Below are positions 23,370 to 35,713 of a DNA stretch of 64,000 nucleotides, in pieces. A program made the position numbers and the translations under genes. The stretch spans positions 46,387,001-46,451,000 of the forward strand of contig CP142451.1 in NCBI GenBank assembly GCA_038049695.1. The letters are read 5' to 3'. Within the stretch, counting starts at the first letter, position 1. The number at the start of each line of letters is the position of its first letter. This DNA is from Cinnamomum chago. Taxonomy: Eukaryota; Streptophyta; Magnoliopsida; Laurales; Lauraceae. A model generated the notes under the pieces. That model saw only the letters and a program-made list of their open reading frames with translations, made no database searches and was not told where the DNA came from.

Positions 23370-23790
23370 ACAGCACCAGTCCTTACTTTGCCATCTGGAA
23401 GCGGCGGTTTCACCATTTTTACCGATGCTTCGAATGTTGGACTCGGTTGTGTGTTGATGCAAGAAGGAAAAAGTGATTGCTTATGGATCTTGACAGTTGA
23501 AGGATCACAAGAAGAACTACGCCACCCATGATTTGGAGTTAGCAGCGGTTGTATTCGCGTTGAAAATGTGGAGACATTACCTCTATGGAGAGCAATTCGA
23601 AGTCCACTCCGACCACCGCAGCTTACAGTATCCGTTTTCACAGAAGGATTTGAACATGAGGCAGAGAAGATGGATGGAATATATCAAGGACTATGATTTT
23701 CCAATCAAGTACCACCTGGGGGAAACAAATGTAGTTGCAGATGCCTTGAGTAGGAAATCAGTAGGCTTGGCTAATCTTAGTGGCACTTGT
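23370..23790 (+). pseudogene. Tekay-A RNase H region (fossil)
   Basis: [13 protein letters not shown] marks the first catalytic aspartate of RNase H, and [15 protein letters not shown] and [10 protein letters not shown] follow in the usual order. It would degrade the RNA strand during reverse transcription. Confidence 0.85.
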
Positions 23791-23859
23791 ATCTTTGAGT
23801 AATTTGAAGAATTGAGTATAGACCTACAACCACTAAGGAAGGGTGTTTTGTTAGCTAAC

Positions 23860-25090
23860 ATGACGGTGTCAGAACCTTCTTTCATTCAGAAGATCAAGGA
23901 CAGTCAGTTGCAAGATCCAGAGTTGGCCAAGATTTCAGAGCATATAGCAGAACATCCTGATTTTCGTTTTGTTGATGGAGTTTTGTATTACCGTGACCGT
24001 CTGTGTGTGCCTAACATTGAAGATTTGAGAAATGATATCATGACCGAGGCTCATAGCACGAAGTACTTATGCATCCAGGCAGCACAAAGATGTATCAGAA
24101 CTTGAATGGTAGATTTTGGTGGAACAAGATGAAGAGAGAGATTGCAGCGTTTGTCTCCCGTTGCATGACCTGTCAGTTGATTAAGGCAGAGCATCAGAGG
24201 CCTCCAGGATTGTTACAACCGTTAGAGATCCCAGAATGGAAATGGGAGCACATTACCATGGATTTTATTTCGGGATTACCGAGGACTAGCAGAGGCAATG
24301 ATACGATATGGGTCATTGTAGACCGTCTCACCAAGTCAGCGCATTTCCTTGCGATGAAGACAGGGAAGAAGATGCACATGCTACCTTTGGCAGAGTTGTT
24401 TGTCAACGAGATTGTCAGTCGTCACGGGCAGCCAGTTTCTATCACTTCTGACAGAGACAACAGGTTTGTCTCGAGGTTCTGGAAGACATTGCATGAGTCT
24501 ATGGGTACGAGATTGCAGTTCAACACAACTTATCACCCTCAGACAGATGGCCAGTCAGAGAGAACAATACAGACTCTTGAGGATATGCTCTGTGCTTGTG
24601 TGTTAGACTTCAAGACTCAATGGGATGCGACTCTACCGTTGTGTGAGTTCGCTTATAACAACAGTTACCATTCGAGCATTGGGATGGCTCCTTTAGAGGC
24701 TTTGTATGGCAGAAGGTGTAGGACACCTGTATGTTGGGAAGAGGTTGGCACTAGCAGTTTCCATGGACCGACTATGGTTAGTGAGACCAGCGACAAGATC
24801 AAGTTGATTCAAGAACGTCTGAAAGTGTCCAGGAGTCGGCAGAAGAGCTATGTAGATTCCCACCGCAGAGATTTGCAGTTCAAGGAAGGAGACAAGGTCT
24901 TCTTGAAAGTGTCACCTACAAGGGGAACATTGAGATTTGGACAGAAGGGCAAGCTATCACGGAGATACATTGGACCCTATGACATTGTGAGTAAGATCGG
25001 TGACGTGGCTTATAGATTAGCCTTACCACCCGAGCTATCCGGCGTACACAACGTCTTCCATGTGTCGATGTTGAAGAAGTATGTCCCCGA
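23860..25090 (+). pseudogene. Tekay-A integrase region (fossil)
   Basis: The zinc-binding HHCC domain (HPGSTKMYQN to CMTCQLIKAEH) leads into the DDE core: Asp in TMDFISGL near 24260, Asp in TSDRDNRF near 24450 and Glu in GQSERTIQ near 24558. The GPY/F-like C-terminal block (RYIGPYDIVSKIG) follows. Integrase would join the cDNA to the genome. Confidence 0.9.
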
Positions 25091-25119
25091 TCCGTCCCAT
25101 GTGCTCCGGCAAGAGCCAT

Positions 25120-25310
25120 TGGAGATTCAAGAAGATGCTACCTATGTTGAGAAGCCCATTCAAATCATCGATACAAAGGAACAAGAGTTGAGGACTCGGA
25201 CTATTCAGTGGGTAAAGGTGCTATGGGAGAATCATAGACCAGAAGAAGCAACGTGGGAATTACGAGACCAAGTGCAGAAGAAGTACCCACATCTTCTACC
25301 AGAGGTGAGT
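25120..25310 (+). pseudogene. Tekay-A chromodomain (fossil)
   Basis: The words KVLWENH and EEATWELRDQVQKKYPHL form a C-terminal chromodomain fused to integrase, the hallmark of chromoviruses. In the family it is thought to steer insertion to heterochromatin, which fits this pile of self-insertions. Confidence 0.8.
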
Positions 25311-25341
25311 CTTATGTTTCATTTGGAGGACCAAATGCCCT

Positions 25342-25354
25342 AAGGGGTGGAGGA
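25342..25354 (+). promoter_or_regulatory. Tekay-A polypurine tract
   Basis: AAGGGGTGGAGGA lies directly before the 3' LTR and would prime plus-strand synthesis. The Tekay-B equivalent is GGGGTGGAGGA just before 59410. Confidence 0.8.
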
Positions 25355-28300
25355 TGTAAGACCTGGACCCGAGTGAACCCGATTAGTACTAATTAAGTTG
25401 TGTGTTAGTGCTAAGCTTGATTAGTTATTTTTGGCTAAGTTGGGTTTGGAATAGCTTTGATTCTAGTTTTGGGCTACTTTGAATGCTTTGGTAACTAGTG
25501 GGGCCCTTTGGGGGTTCCCTTTTCGGCTTTGCATTTGCTTAAGTGATTTTTCAGAATTGTTTTGAATTGCTTCTTAACCCGTTTAATTTATCTTAATGAT
25601 TCCTACAACTTTCATGTTGATCCTGTGTCCATTTGAGATCCCGAAACCCGATTTCATAGCCTTGAGGGCAAAACAGCCATTGCACACAAAATCTGTACCC
25701 CAAAACTTGATATTCCCGAAACCCGCGAAACATATACTTTTTAGAAACTAGATATTTCGACGATCATTTCTTCCTTCTTCGTCGAATTCATTCGAGGTCC
25801 CGAAAGAGATGATTTCAGCCAAACTAGTGCCTTTAGTAGTGGGACCCAACTCATTGTTAACATAGGGAAGCCACTCTTCATTCCATTCCTTCTTCATGTT
25901 CCAGCACAAGAGGAGAGCTTAGGGTTTCCTTGCAACTCTTCTTCTTCTTCTTCTTCTTGCTTCTCCATCTCTAATCCTCACCAATCTTGCACCAAACTTG
26001 GAATGGTAATCACCATCTTCTTCCTTATCTTGATATTGAAAGTTCATGCTATACAAATCTGAACTTGGACTTCCATGGCTGATTGTTGTTTTTAAAATCT
26101 AAAACAGATCTGATTTGGCAGCCCTGAAACATGCATAAAAACTCCATGAAATCATGATCAACATGTGTATAATGAAAGGAGATGAAAGAGGACTAATACC
26201 TTGATGATATGATGGCCTCAAATCTCTGATACAAGTGCTCCAAAGGTCTGATCTCAGCCTGCAGTCACCAATGCAAGTTGCAGGAATTTTCTGCAGTAGC
26301 TTTTGCTTTGATCTTCTCTTCTATTCCACAACCCAAACTGATTGGCTTTGATTGTGGGATCAAACAATGGTTTCCTAGGTGGGTTTTCTGAACTGAACTT
26401 TGTGGAAAAGAACTAGGACCTGATCTCCTCTCTTCAATGAATGAAGAAGAAGACAGCCATGGACGTGTGCTACTTGGGCAGCCAATGGTTCCCACTTGTT
26501 TCACGCCTAGGGCAATTCCTCTCTTCAATTGTTCCTTGTTGCACGCCTAGGGCAGGGATGGGTTTATATATTTCAAATTCCTTTAAGAGTCCTCTCTCTA
26601 ATAGGAATGACAATCCCATAAAATAAGCAACCAACCACCTTAGTTGTGCAACACTTTCTAATTAAAGATACTAAAAATGAGTAAACTTTAATTATAGGAA
26701 TTCTTACCCAAAGAGGAGTTCTTCCTTCCAAGTAAAGATACCTAGTTAAACTTGGAAACCTCACACAAGGGGCTCCCCTTATGGCTGGCCCACAAGATAG
26801 ATAAACACACCATGGCCCACAAGTTAATAATTTAGCTAGAGTTAAATTCATGTATGCCATCAAAAGCCTATTTGAATTTAAACTCAAAATTATTCTTCCA
26901 CAAAATTAATTCAACCACATATCATTTAATTAAATTAGGAAACCATGCCAATATAGGAAGATGGCTAGAAGAGGGACCAAAAGACATATTTGCCCTTGGC
27001 TCCCAAAATGACCAAAATGTCCATGCTAACCCCATAGCAACATTAAGATCATTTTAACCCTAACTCATTCCACTAAAGAGTTATGGTTGCACTTCAGGGA
27101 CAAATAATAAATTGCAAATTAAGCTCATCATAGGCTGACGATTGTCTTTGTCCTACCAAGTACAATGACCACAATGCCCCTCTATGTAACATCCATAATC
27201 AAGTAGGTTAACCGATGTACTATCTACCTTCTTGATTACATCTCATCCTTAGAACTTCATACCGTTGACTTAATCATCATCCGGATATCATTCTCTTGAT
27301 CCAGGGAGCGTCCCACAAGTTCAATATCCATATGGAACATCCATATACTAAGATCTTAGATTCTGATGATTAATCGGATAATTCTAAGGGGACGATAATT
27401 CCATCACACGATGGCATAGATTCCATATTGCATTTGCACGTCCCAACTAATCAAGCCCGAGTACCCAAAACACAGAGCTGTTGACCCATGAACAGGATCT
27501 CACCCATAGTGAATTAAAGTACAAGAACTCGACTTCGTCAGTTCATCCACAAATGCTCAAGATTAAGAGCACTGGTCACTCAGTAGCAAGAGGTGACTTG
27601 ATCTCTCTCTGTGATAGTACAATTTTAGAGATCACACCTTTAATGGTCCTGTTCAATGCATGACACATGCACTAGTGAGATATATCCGGGAAAGACCTCC
27701 CGTGACTAAGGTAAGTCACCCTGAACACAGGAGAGTTTCTCAGTATAACTTATACCAAGATGAAGTGCCCAACTCCATCTCTCAGTTATGAACAAGTTTA
27801 TTGTTTCAAGTGTCCATGACTCAGACCTTTCTGTGTGTAGCCACTACACACCCAAGTCATTTACTAGAAAACAATGGGCCTTACACAACCATACATATAC
27901 ACAAGTAATAAGAGAAAAATGTCATTCTATTAAATAACCAATAAATATCCAGTAACAGAGATGTGAGTGCAGTCAGTGGGCTTTAGGGCATACACCAATC
28001 CCAACAGATATCATTTGTGGAGAAATCTTCCAACCTTGAGACCTCCCTTGAGCTAGCTCTCTTCATTGAAGGTCATCCAAGTAAGCAACCCTCCCCATCT
28101 CCTAGATTAGTGTTCCTCTAACTCTTGATAAGCTCCATTTGCATTATTGAAAGTTCTATCCTTTTCATTCTTTGTTTGACCCATTTTAGGGTTTGTTTTG
28201 GGGATTTTTGATTGTAGCTTGGAAGTGAGCTTAAGAAGTGATAGAAGCTTGATTTTTGGCTAGCTTGGACCTAAGGCAAGTGAATGATTGGGGTGTTTTT

Positions 28301-30467
28301 GGGTTTTACATGGTTTGGTGAAACATTAATGATCTCCTCATGCTTTTATTGATTTTCATTGTTGAAATAAATGTTCTTGATGGAGTATTAAAGGATGCAT
28401 TTATGGTCATAAAGATATGTTAGCTCATAGCATTTAATTTACTCTTGTTTTGTTACATATGTACTCTTATGTGCAATGGTTTCCTTCTTCTTCCCTTCTT
28501 ATATTGAATGTGTTATTGATGGAAGAGAGAATGGGATGAATGTGATGAAAGGATTTGAGGTAATTTGATTGAAGTATTAGGCTCCTCATTTGATGTAGAA
28601 AAGGGGCTAAAAGGGAGTTGTAGAAGGAAGGGATAGAGGGGAGCTGAACTGGTCCGGAATCAGTTCCTGGACAGTTCGCTCGAGCGACCATGACACTTCG
28701 CTCGAGCGACCATGACACTTCGCTCGAGCGACCTGTCCAGAAAAGGGTTCGGAGCATTCCAGTAGCTTGGTCGCTCGAGCGCACCTTTGGTCGCTCGAGC
28801 GGACATCCCAGAATTCATTCCAGAGAGTTGTTCGTTCGAACGCATTTAAATATTCGCTCGACCCAATGAGTTCGTTCGAGCGACCTCAACTTCGCTCGAG
28901 CGAACCCACCCAGACAACCATTCCAGAGAGCGACTCGCTCGAGCAAACTCTCCAGTCCGCTCGAGCGAGGTGCCCCGTTGGGCAAGGCTATGTTTGGGAC
29001 GATGTTTAACTATTTCAATGTTTGGGTCCATTCTCTGGGAACCCCTCGATGGCAAGGAGATTTGCTAAACAATGTATGAGGCCATTCGTGGAAAGAAACC
29101 ATATCACAAAGATTTCATTCGAAGCTTTGAAACTTCAAGGTGCATAAGGAGCCCGGAATGTCTTCTAACTCGAGGAGTACCAAGTCTTTATTATAATCGA
29201 CATACGGGACCCCTATTCACTTAAATAGATCTTGAAACCATAATTTTTACCCGAAATTGTTATAGTTCATTGTTTCACTTCATTCCAAGATTTGTATTAT
29301 ATGATTTGTTTTCCCGAAAGCATGATAGTTACACTAGTAACATGGACTTGTCCTGAAGAGTATTGCCCGACATGAAATGAAAGTTATGCATTTGAGTATT
29401 CTTGCCCCGTTCATTTATTTACTTGAACTTGATGTATTTTGCAAATGTTTCGATTTGTTGTTTAACCTATGAGTCGGCATCACTAAGCTTGGATACCTTG
29501 TCGGTTTGATCCACCGACTTGGAGATCCCTTTCCCGTCCCGCCAGCTGCAGTTTGGATCCCGATACCCGGTCTATTACCGTGGTCCCGTCCCGATACCCG
29601 GTTCGCTACCGTGGTCCCGTCCCGTAAATTTATATTGTATATATGATTTGCGTTGAATCTCCTCACCTTGTGTGACTGAGATCAACGTCCCGTGATACTG
29701 TTGTCACTTTAGTGACAGAGGACTTAGCTTAATGTGATTGCCATCTTGTTAGTTCCCGATTCCTTGGATACCTTATATGTTTGATCTTGTTTACTTGTTT
29801 TCTAGCAAATGATTCATCTACTTTATGAGAGTTCTTGTTTAAACAGATTTCTATGCTTTTCAAGGTACTTCCTTTATTATAATATGTTGTTGTATCTTTT
29901 CACTCTCTTGCCAGACCGTCGTGTCTGACCCATTTGCTTTGGTACTCAGGTCCCGTTGCCGGCTACCTTGAGGAGGAGCCGGAGGAGGCGGTAGGTGAGC
30001 CGCAACCTCTAGTCGAGTGGCGTGCCGACGATGTCATGTAGACATCGGGTTGCTAAGAGAGGCGTATCATTTTGAGGAGAACTATTTAGCCATTCTTTGG
30101 GTTATTGCTTTGTTTATATTGGCCTTTGTTGGCCTCTAATTTTGGGGATTGTAAATAAGTGATCTTTTGTTAAACTTTAACTTACTTTTGGGAAACATGT
30201 TATAGAACGTTGCTCATTTTGATACAGTAATTTATACTTGATGTTAATGCTTTCATGACTAGAGATAGTCTGACTATTTGATTTGCTACATGCTTCCGCA
30301 CTTAAAAGAAATATTGATCGATGGTTGTGATATCCTCACCGCGGACACCTGTGGGAAATTAAATAAATGCATGTGGTTATCTATTCATCATCTCATCATC
30401 ATCACCACTAATAATGTCCCGACTCCGGATCAATGCCTTCGTGGGGACCCAGTCCGGGGTCGCGACA
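25355..30467 (+). repeat. Tekay-A 3' LTR, holding an L2 solo LTR
   Basis: Starts TGTAAGACCTGG and ends GTCGCGACA. Minus the insertion it is about 3.14 kb. It matches the 5' LTR almost base for base, except that its CTCGAG array (28675-28975) has one extra 20-base unit. Confidence 0.92.
26037..28006 (-). mobile_element. Solo L2 LTR (Copia-type)
   Basis: A 1970-base LTR on the minus strand. The plus strand begins TGAAAG and ends CCAACA, flanked by the perfect TSD GATAT (26032-26036 and 28007-28011). The minus-strand start TGTTGGGATTGGTGTATGCC is typical of plant Copia LTRs. A minus-strand TATATAAA lies at 26563-26570, next to two CCTAGG-centred repeats. It is a solo LTR, and a second copy lies at 46965-48957. 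Confidence 0.9.
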
Positions 30468-31902
30468 GGTCTATTCTCTGGGAACCCCTCGATGGCAAGG
30501 AGATTTGCTAAACAATGTATGAGGCCATTCGTGGAAAGAAGCCATATCACAAAGATTTCCTTCGAAGTTTTGAAACTTCAAGGTGCATAAGGAACCCGGA
30601 ATGTCTTCAAACTCGAAGAGTACCAAGTCTTTATTATAATCGACATACGGGACTCCTATTCACTTAAATAGATCTTGAAACCAGTATTTTACCAGAAATT
30701 GTTATAGTTCATTGTTTCACTACATTCCAAGATTTATATTATATGATTGGTTTTCCCGAAAGCATGATATTTACACTAGTAACATGGGCTTGTCCCGAAG
30801 AGTATTGCCCGACATGAAATGAAAGTTATGCATTTGAGTGTTCTTGCCCCGTTCATTTATTTACTTGAACTTGATGTATTTTGCATATGTCTCGATTTGT
30901 TGTTTAACCTATGAGTCGGCATCACTAAGCTTGGATACCTTGTCGGTTTGATCCACCGACTTGGAGATCCCTCTCCCGTCCCGCCAGCTGCAGTTTGGGT
31001 CCCGATACCCAGTCTATTACCGTGGTCCCGTCCCGATACCCGGTTCGCTACCGTGGTCCCGTCCCGTAAATTTATATTGTATATATGATTTGCGTTGAAT
31101 CTCCTCACCTTGTGTGACTGAGATCAACGTCCCGTTATACTGTTGTCACTTTAGTGACAGAGGACTTAGCGTTATGTGATTGCCATCTTGTTAGTTCCTG
31201 TTTCCTTGGTTACCTTATATGTTTTATCTTATTTATCAGTTTTCTAGCAAATGATTTATCTACTTTATGAGAGTTCTTGTTTAAACAGATTTCCATGCTT
31301 TTCAAGGTATTTCCGTTATTATTACGTGTTGTTGTATCTTTTCATCCTCTTGCCAGACCGTCGTGTCTGACCCATTTGCTTTGGTACTCAGGTCCCGTTG
31401 CCGGCTACCTTGAGGAGGAGCCGGAGGAGGCGGTAGGTGAGCCGCAACCTCTAGTCGAGTGGCGTGCCGACGATGTCATGTAGACATGGGGTTGCTATGA
31501 GAAGTGTAACATTTTGGGGAAAAACTATTTAACCATTCTTATGGGTTACTGTTTTGTTATATTGGCCTTTGTTGGCCTCAAATTTTTGGAATGTAACTAA
31601 ATGATCTTTTGTTAAACTTTAACTAACTTTTGGGAACATGCTAATGATCATTGCTCATTCTGATACAGTATTTCTTTCTTATGTTATTGCCTCCATGTCT
31701 AGGGATCGTCTGACTATTTGATTTGCTACATGCTTCCGCACTTAAAGAAATATTCATTGATGGTTGTGACATCCTCACCGCGGACACCTGTGGGAGATTA
31801 AATAAATGCATGTGGTTATCTATTCTTCATCTCATCATCACCACTAATAATGTCCCGACTCCGGATCAGTTCTTTCGTGGGGCCCGGTCCGGGGTTGCGA
31901 CA

Positions 31903-31977
31903 AAATCCGATGTTTTCACTTCTAATTCTCAAACTGGGAGTCCTATTTGCGAACCGTCAATTCCCATAAGTAACTCT

Positions 31978-31980
<3 letters not shown>
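31903..31980 (+). repeat. 171-bp satellite, left arm, innermost part
   Basis: The satellite resumes after the Tekay-A solo LTR TSD and stops mid-unit at the AG microsatellite. Confidence 0.75.

Positions 31981-32051
<71 letters not shown>
31981..32051. repeat. (AG)n microsatellite
   Basis: About 35 perfect AG units, starting inside a satellite unit of the CACTA left arm. It marks the edge of the CACTA centre. Confidence 0.95.
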
Positions 32052-32055
<4 letters not shown>

Positions 32056-33565
32056 TAGGGAGGTTGCAATAATCCTCATTGATTCATTTGACCTTTTTCC
32101 TCTACATTCCTATGGAAGGAATATACAGAATCAATTACCTTTGGATCTAGTGTTTTGCTTCCTCCATGCTGTGAACTAGAAGTTAGACCCCTTCTGGTTT
32201 ACTTGGCACTGAGAAAATTAGAGAAAAACCATCACCTTTGCTATCTCCATCCAACTATCTAACATTATACATGCTCAAAATCATTGACATTAGAAAAGAG
32301 GGAAATGGTTTCTGAATATTAGTTATTGGTGTGTGTAATAGTCATGGCTAGAGATCATGGACTCATTTCAAGAGAATCATGAGAAGCAAACAAGTTAAAA
32401 AGAATAATTGTACAAGAGAAGAAAATACCATGGTAACACCATTAGTTTCTTTTTACCGTTCCTACTACCTTGGCATCTCTCCCAGGTCGAGGCACTATTG
32501 CAGGATCATTTTTAGGATGGGCTAATTCCATGGATATCTCTGATGGTCTCTTACTTGTAGAAACAAAATCAATAGTTTTCTGCCAATAAAAGCACAGTTT
32601 TAGAGCCATCCCATCTACCTACTATTTGAAATAACCACCAATAAAAAAAAAGCCACCTTCCATCATCTTCTTCCAAGTCCATACCTTCTTAGATGGCTCC
32701 AAATGAAACTCTCCATTTTCCTCTTCTTCTTCTTCTAACTGCCATAGCTTTGTAGATGGCTCCACTTGCATAGGTTGAGAAGGGAAAATATTCAAAGTGG
32801 GTCTGATTCCTCCTGAACTTTCTGCATGCAAGAAGTACTTGGCATTAGTTAAATCTCCTAAAAAGGGTGCAACTGAAACATTTGAAAAAGAAACATGAGA
32901 AATAAACAGCTCTGCATGGGGTCCACACTAACCTGGTTGGAAGATTCAATTCAAGCCAAACAAAGAAGAAAAAAAAATGCAAAAGAAAATCCAACCATAT
33001 GAAGGACATCCAAGGTAAGGGAGTTTCAAGCATTGCACACAGAAGTGGGGCCCATCATGTGTTCCAATTGATAATACAAATCTGAATTTCAGATTTGTAA
33101 TTATTTAAGCCAAGATGTAATTTGAGGAATTTCTTAATAGAGGAAGTGGGCCCAGATTTGGATAGATTCAAGCAAATTTTAGAGTCCTAAATATGGAGGG
33201 TAGTAACACAGAAGTTGTAAGATAAATTCAAATCCAAAGAGTCCAGGTTTCCTTAAGAACTCTACAAGTTGGATTTCAGTCAAGATATGTTTCCAAATAT
33301 TTGGAAACTTTTGCAAGCCAAGAAGCTATCCAAATTAAAGGAGATATCACACGTCCAACACTTTACCTTCCCAAGCTTCTCCATTCCAAGTTGGACGTCC
33401 AAGCCATGATTGAAGATAAAATTTAAGATAAAAATTTGAATCTTGAATCAAGAAAGAAAATAAAAACAAAGAAAAAAAAATCCAAAAGAGGATTTACACG
33501 TCCAAAGCCATGAAGGTTCAAGATGATACACTCCAAGTGGGGTCCAAATGCATTCAAATTAGAAT
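32052..33565. other. CACTA centre, unidentified sequence
   Basis: A 1.5-kb unique-looking stretch between the two inverted arms. Such centres in non-autonomous CACTA elements often hold captured host gene pieces, but I see no family motif. The minus-strand frame at 32622-32831 (a run of glutamates, tryptophan-rich) is weak. TTGGACGTCCAA at 33391-33402 is the same 12-base palindrome as in the L1 LTR, and a small hairpin (ACAAATCTGA, three-base loop) lies near 33076-33098. Confidence 0.5.
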
Positions 33566-33950
33566 TTCATCGGAAACCGGCATAAGCACTTCGCCCGAGG
33601 GTAGAGTAACTTGTAGGAACTGACGGTTCTCAAATAGGACCTCCTGTTAGAGAATTAGAAGCGAAAATAATTCTTTTTCCAACACATAGGCTTGAAAACG
33701 GCCAGTCCGGGGTCCGGAATGGGAAACGGCCCTCGAAAAAATTGAAAACCGGCAAAAGCACTTTGCTTGAGGGTATAGTAACTTGTAGGAACCGACGGTT
33801 TGCAAATAGGACTCCTAGTTAGAGAATTAGAATTGAAACAATTGGATTTTCCACACTTAGGCTCGAAAACGGCCCGCCGGAGGTCCAGAACGGGAAACGG
33901 CCCAAAAAAAAATCGAAAACCGGCAGGAACACTTCACTCGAGGCTAGAGT
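33566..33950 (-). repeat. 171-bp satellite, right arm, inner units
   Basis: Two units in inverted orientation relative to the left arm (ACTTAGG-type starts at about 33680 and 33851). A solo L1 LTR with TSD AGAGT interrupts the array. Confidence 0.85.
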
Positions 33951-35713
33951 TGTTAGTTTTGATGGTCTCAATACCAAGTATATGATGTAATAAATTGATT
34001 CATTTCTTTATTTATCAATACAATCATGCTTTCCTTTCATGAGATGAATGGTGTTTAATTATATACTTGCACATAACCAATACATATGACATAATGGTTC
34101 ATGAGATGAACCGGAGTCCACAAGTATACTAGATGTAATACATGTGTATGGATGAGATCCACATACAAGAGACATGTATTGCAAATCTTATACTTAAATA
34201 TCTTCACAACCAGTGATGAGATTGGACATCTCATCTGACAAGGTTGCAGCATTTTGATCACTATGAGATAGTGTGATTTGTCTCGATCATCAGAATGTAA
34301 GATTCTGGATCATGGTGCTGGTACATTGGATGTATTGAAGGACCATGAGAAGCACCTTATATACACTGTCTTTATTTTAAGGTCTGCTCTCATAATTCCC
34401 TAGCAATAGGCTCATAATCCTGAGACATTAATGAACTCAAGTTTCTATCTATGCATTTGCTTTTAGTCACCAATGAGTGAGGCCAATTGTAGGTCAACAC
34501 CTCGGTGATTTGGGTACGTGGTAGTAGAGCTGTGGGAACATTCAATGGTCAAGATGGAATCTCTCTTTAATATCCCCTTGTGCCAATTAATGGATTTATC
34601 ATTGGTAAGTGCGCACCCATTCCAGTTAAGAGTTAATTGGATCGGTACCAAATGATCATTATAATTAATTGGGGCTCAAGGATAATAAGATATGGATCTA
34701 ATTTGGTGGACAGGTCCATTTGATCCATGGATATAGATGGAGGGGCCTACTTGTGGTACTGTGGAAGTTTAGGGTCTTCATTGTAATTTATTCCTAAGAC
34801 TGGAGTGCAATTGCATTTATATAGTGGAGTTATTTGCAATTAACTGTGGGCCCGGATTGCACATGAGATGTGGGGTCGCGTGTCCCAGTTGGAGCAAGCT
34901 TTCTAAGGAATCCCTAGTGGTCCCCACGCTAGCCCAAATTATTAGAAAGATACTAATTCTACTTGAACTCTAAAAGGAAGGTTACTATTTCTATTTGAAG
35001 TGAGACTTCTAATAGTGGTAATGGTAATCTACTAATTATTAATGGAAGTAGGACTTCTATTTTAATTAGAAAGGAGAAAGCTACTAATTGTTGTGGAAGT
35101 GAGACTTCTATGGCAACTAGCAAGGGAGAAGTTTACTATTTTGTAATGGGAGTTAAACTTCTATTTCAAATAGGAAAAGAGGTGAATTGGAGGGCTATAT
35201 AAAGAGGAACAAAGCCCTCTTGGTCATGCATAATACATAGTGCAAGTCCAGCCCCTTTGTGCAAGAGTTGCACAAGTTCTCTTCCTCTCTAAGTTCCCCT
35301 CTCTTTCACCTTTAGTTCCTTAGAGTTACTAGTTGGGTTTTCTCCTGAAGATTCCACCATCTTCTTGAGAAAAGAGATCTAATACGGGTCATAGCGTGGA
35401 AGATCAAAAGGAGTTGGAGATTCTGAATTGGATAGTGAAGGTGTTCATCATCAAAGTAAAGAACTCAAATTCTCCATTAGAGCACAACAAAGCTCCAAAG
35501 GTATATCTACATCCTTGTATGTTGTAGATTTCGTGGTTGCATGTTTATGTGCTATTTTCTATCTTCTAGATAGGTTATGTTGCTGTACATGGTTTATGAG
35601 ATTGACGGATTGCATCCTGGATTGGGTTTAATGCTTTCTAGGTTATTGATCCCTGCATCAAGTGGGTCAAAAGTTTTTGAAACCTGTCTGGAAGGCCCAC
35701 CTATATTCGAACA
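33951..35713 (+). mobile_element. Solo L1 LTR in the CACTA right arm
   Basis: A full-length 1763-base L1 LTR, TGTTAG to CGAACA, flanked by the perfect TSD AGAGT (33946-33950 and 35714-35718). It belongs to subfamily 1. It has a TATATAAA box at 35196-35203 followed by a CT-rich leader. No internal domain is present. Confidence 0.92.

Larger units (their letters stand above)
17300..30467 (+). mobile_element. Tekay-A: young Ty3/Gypsy chromovirus with both LTRs
   Basis: A structurally complete element: 5' LTR 17300-20427, iMet primer site, gag, protease, RT, RNase H, integrase, chromodomain, polypurine tract and 3' LTR 25355-30467. The 5-base TSD GGTCT lies at 17295-17299 and 30468-30472. The 3' LTR carries an L2 solo LTR. 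By eye the LTRs are almost identical, so insertion is recent. The coding region has roughly eight breaks despite this, so it is a fossil. Long LTRs, iMet primer site and chromodomain fit the Tekay/Del lineage. Confidence 0.92.
15610..31902 (+). mobile_element. Solo Tekay-A LTR, split by a Tekay-A element
   Basis: One Tekay-A LTR made of 15610-17299 and 30473-31902 (about 3.12 kb in all), starting TGTAAGACCCC and ending GGTTGCGACA. The perfect TSD AAATC lies at 15605-15609 and 31903-31907. It has no internal domain, so it is a solo LTR. A two-LTR member of the same family sits in it. Confidence 0.9.

Noticed and set aside
26854-27057. A 67-codon frame (MPSKAYLNLNSK...) also present at 47914-48117
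   Set aside because: Its conservation is explained by both lying in L2 LTR copies. It is antisense to the LTR and has no coding signature beyond that.
32622-32831. Minus-strand 69-codon frame in the CACTA centre
   Set aside because: It has a low-complexity glutamate run and no family motif. It is kept only as part of the unidentified centre.
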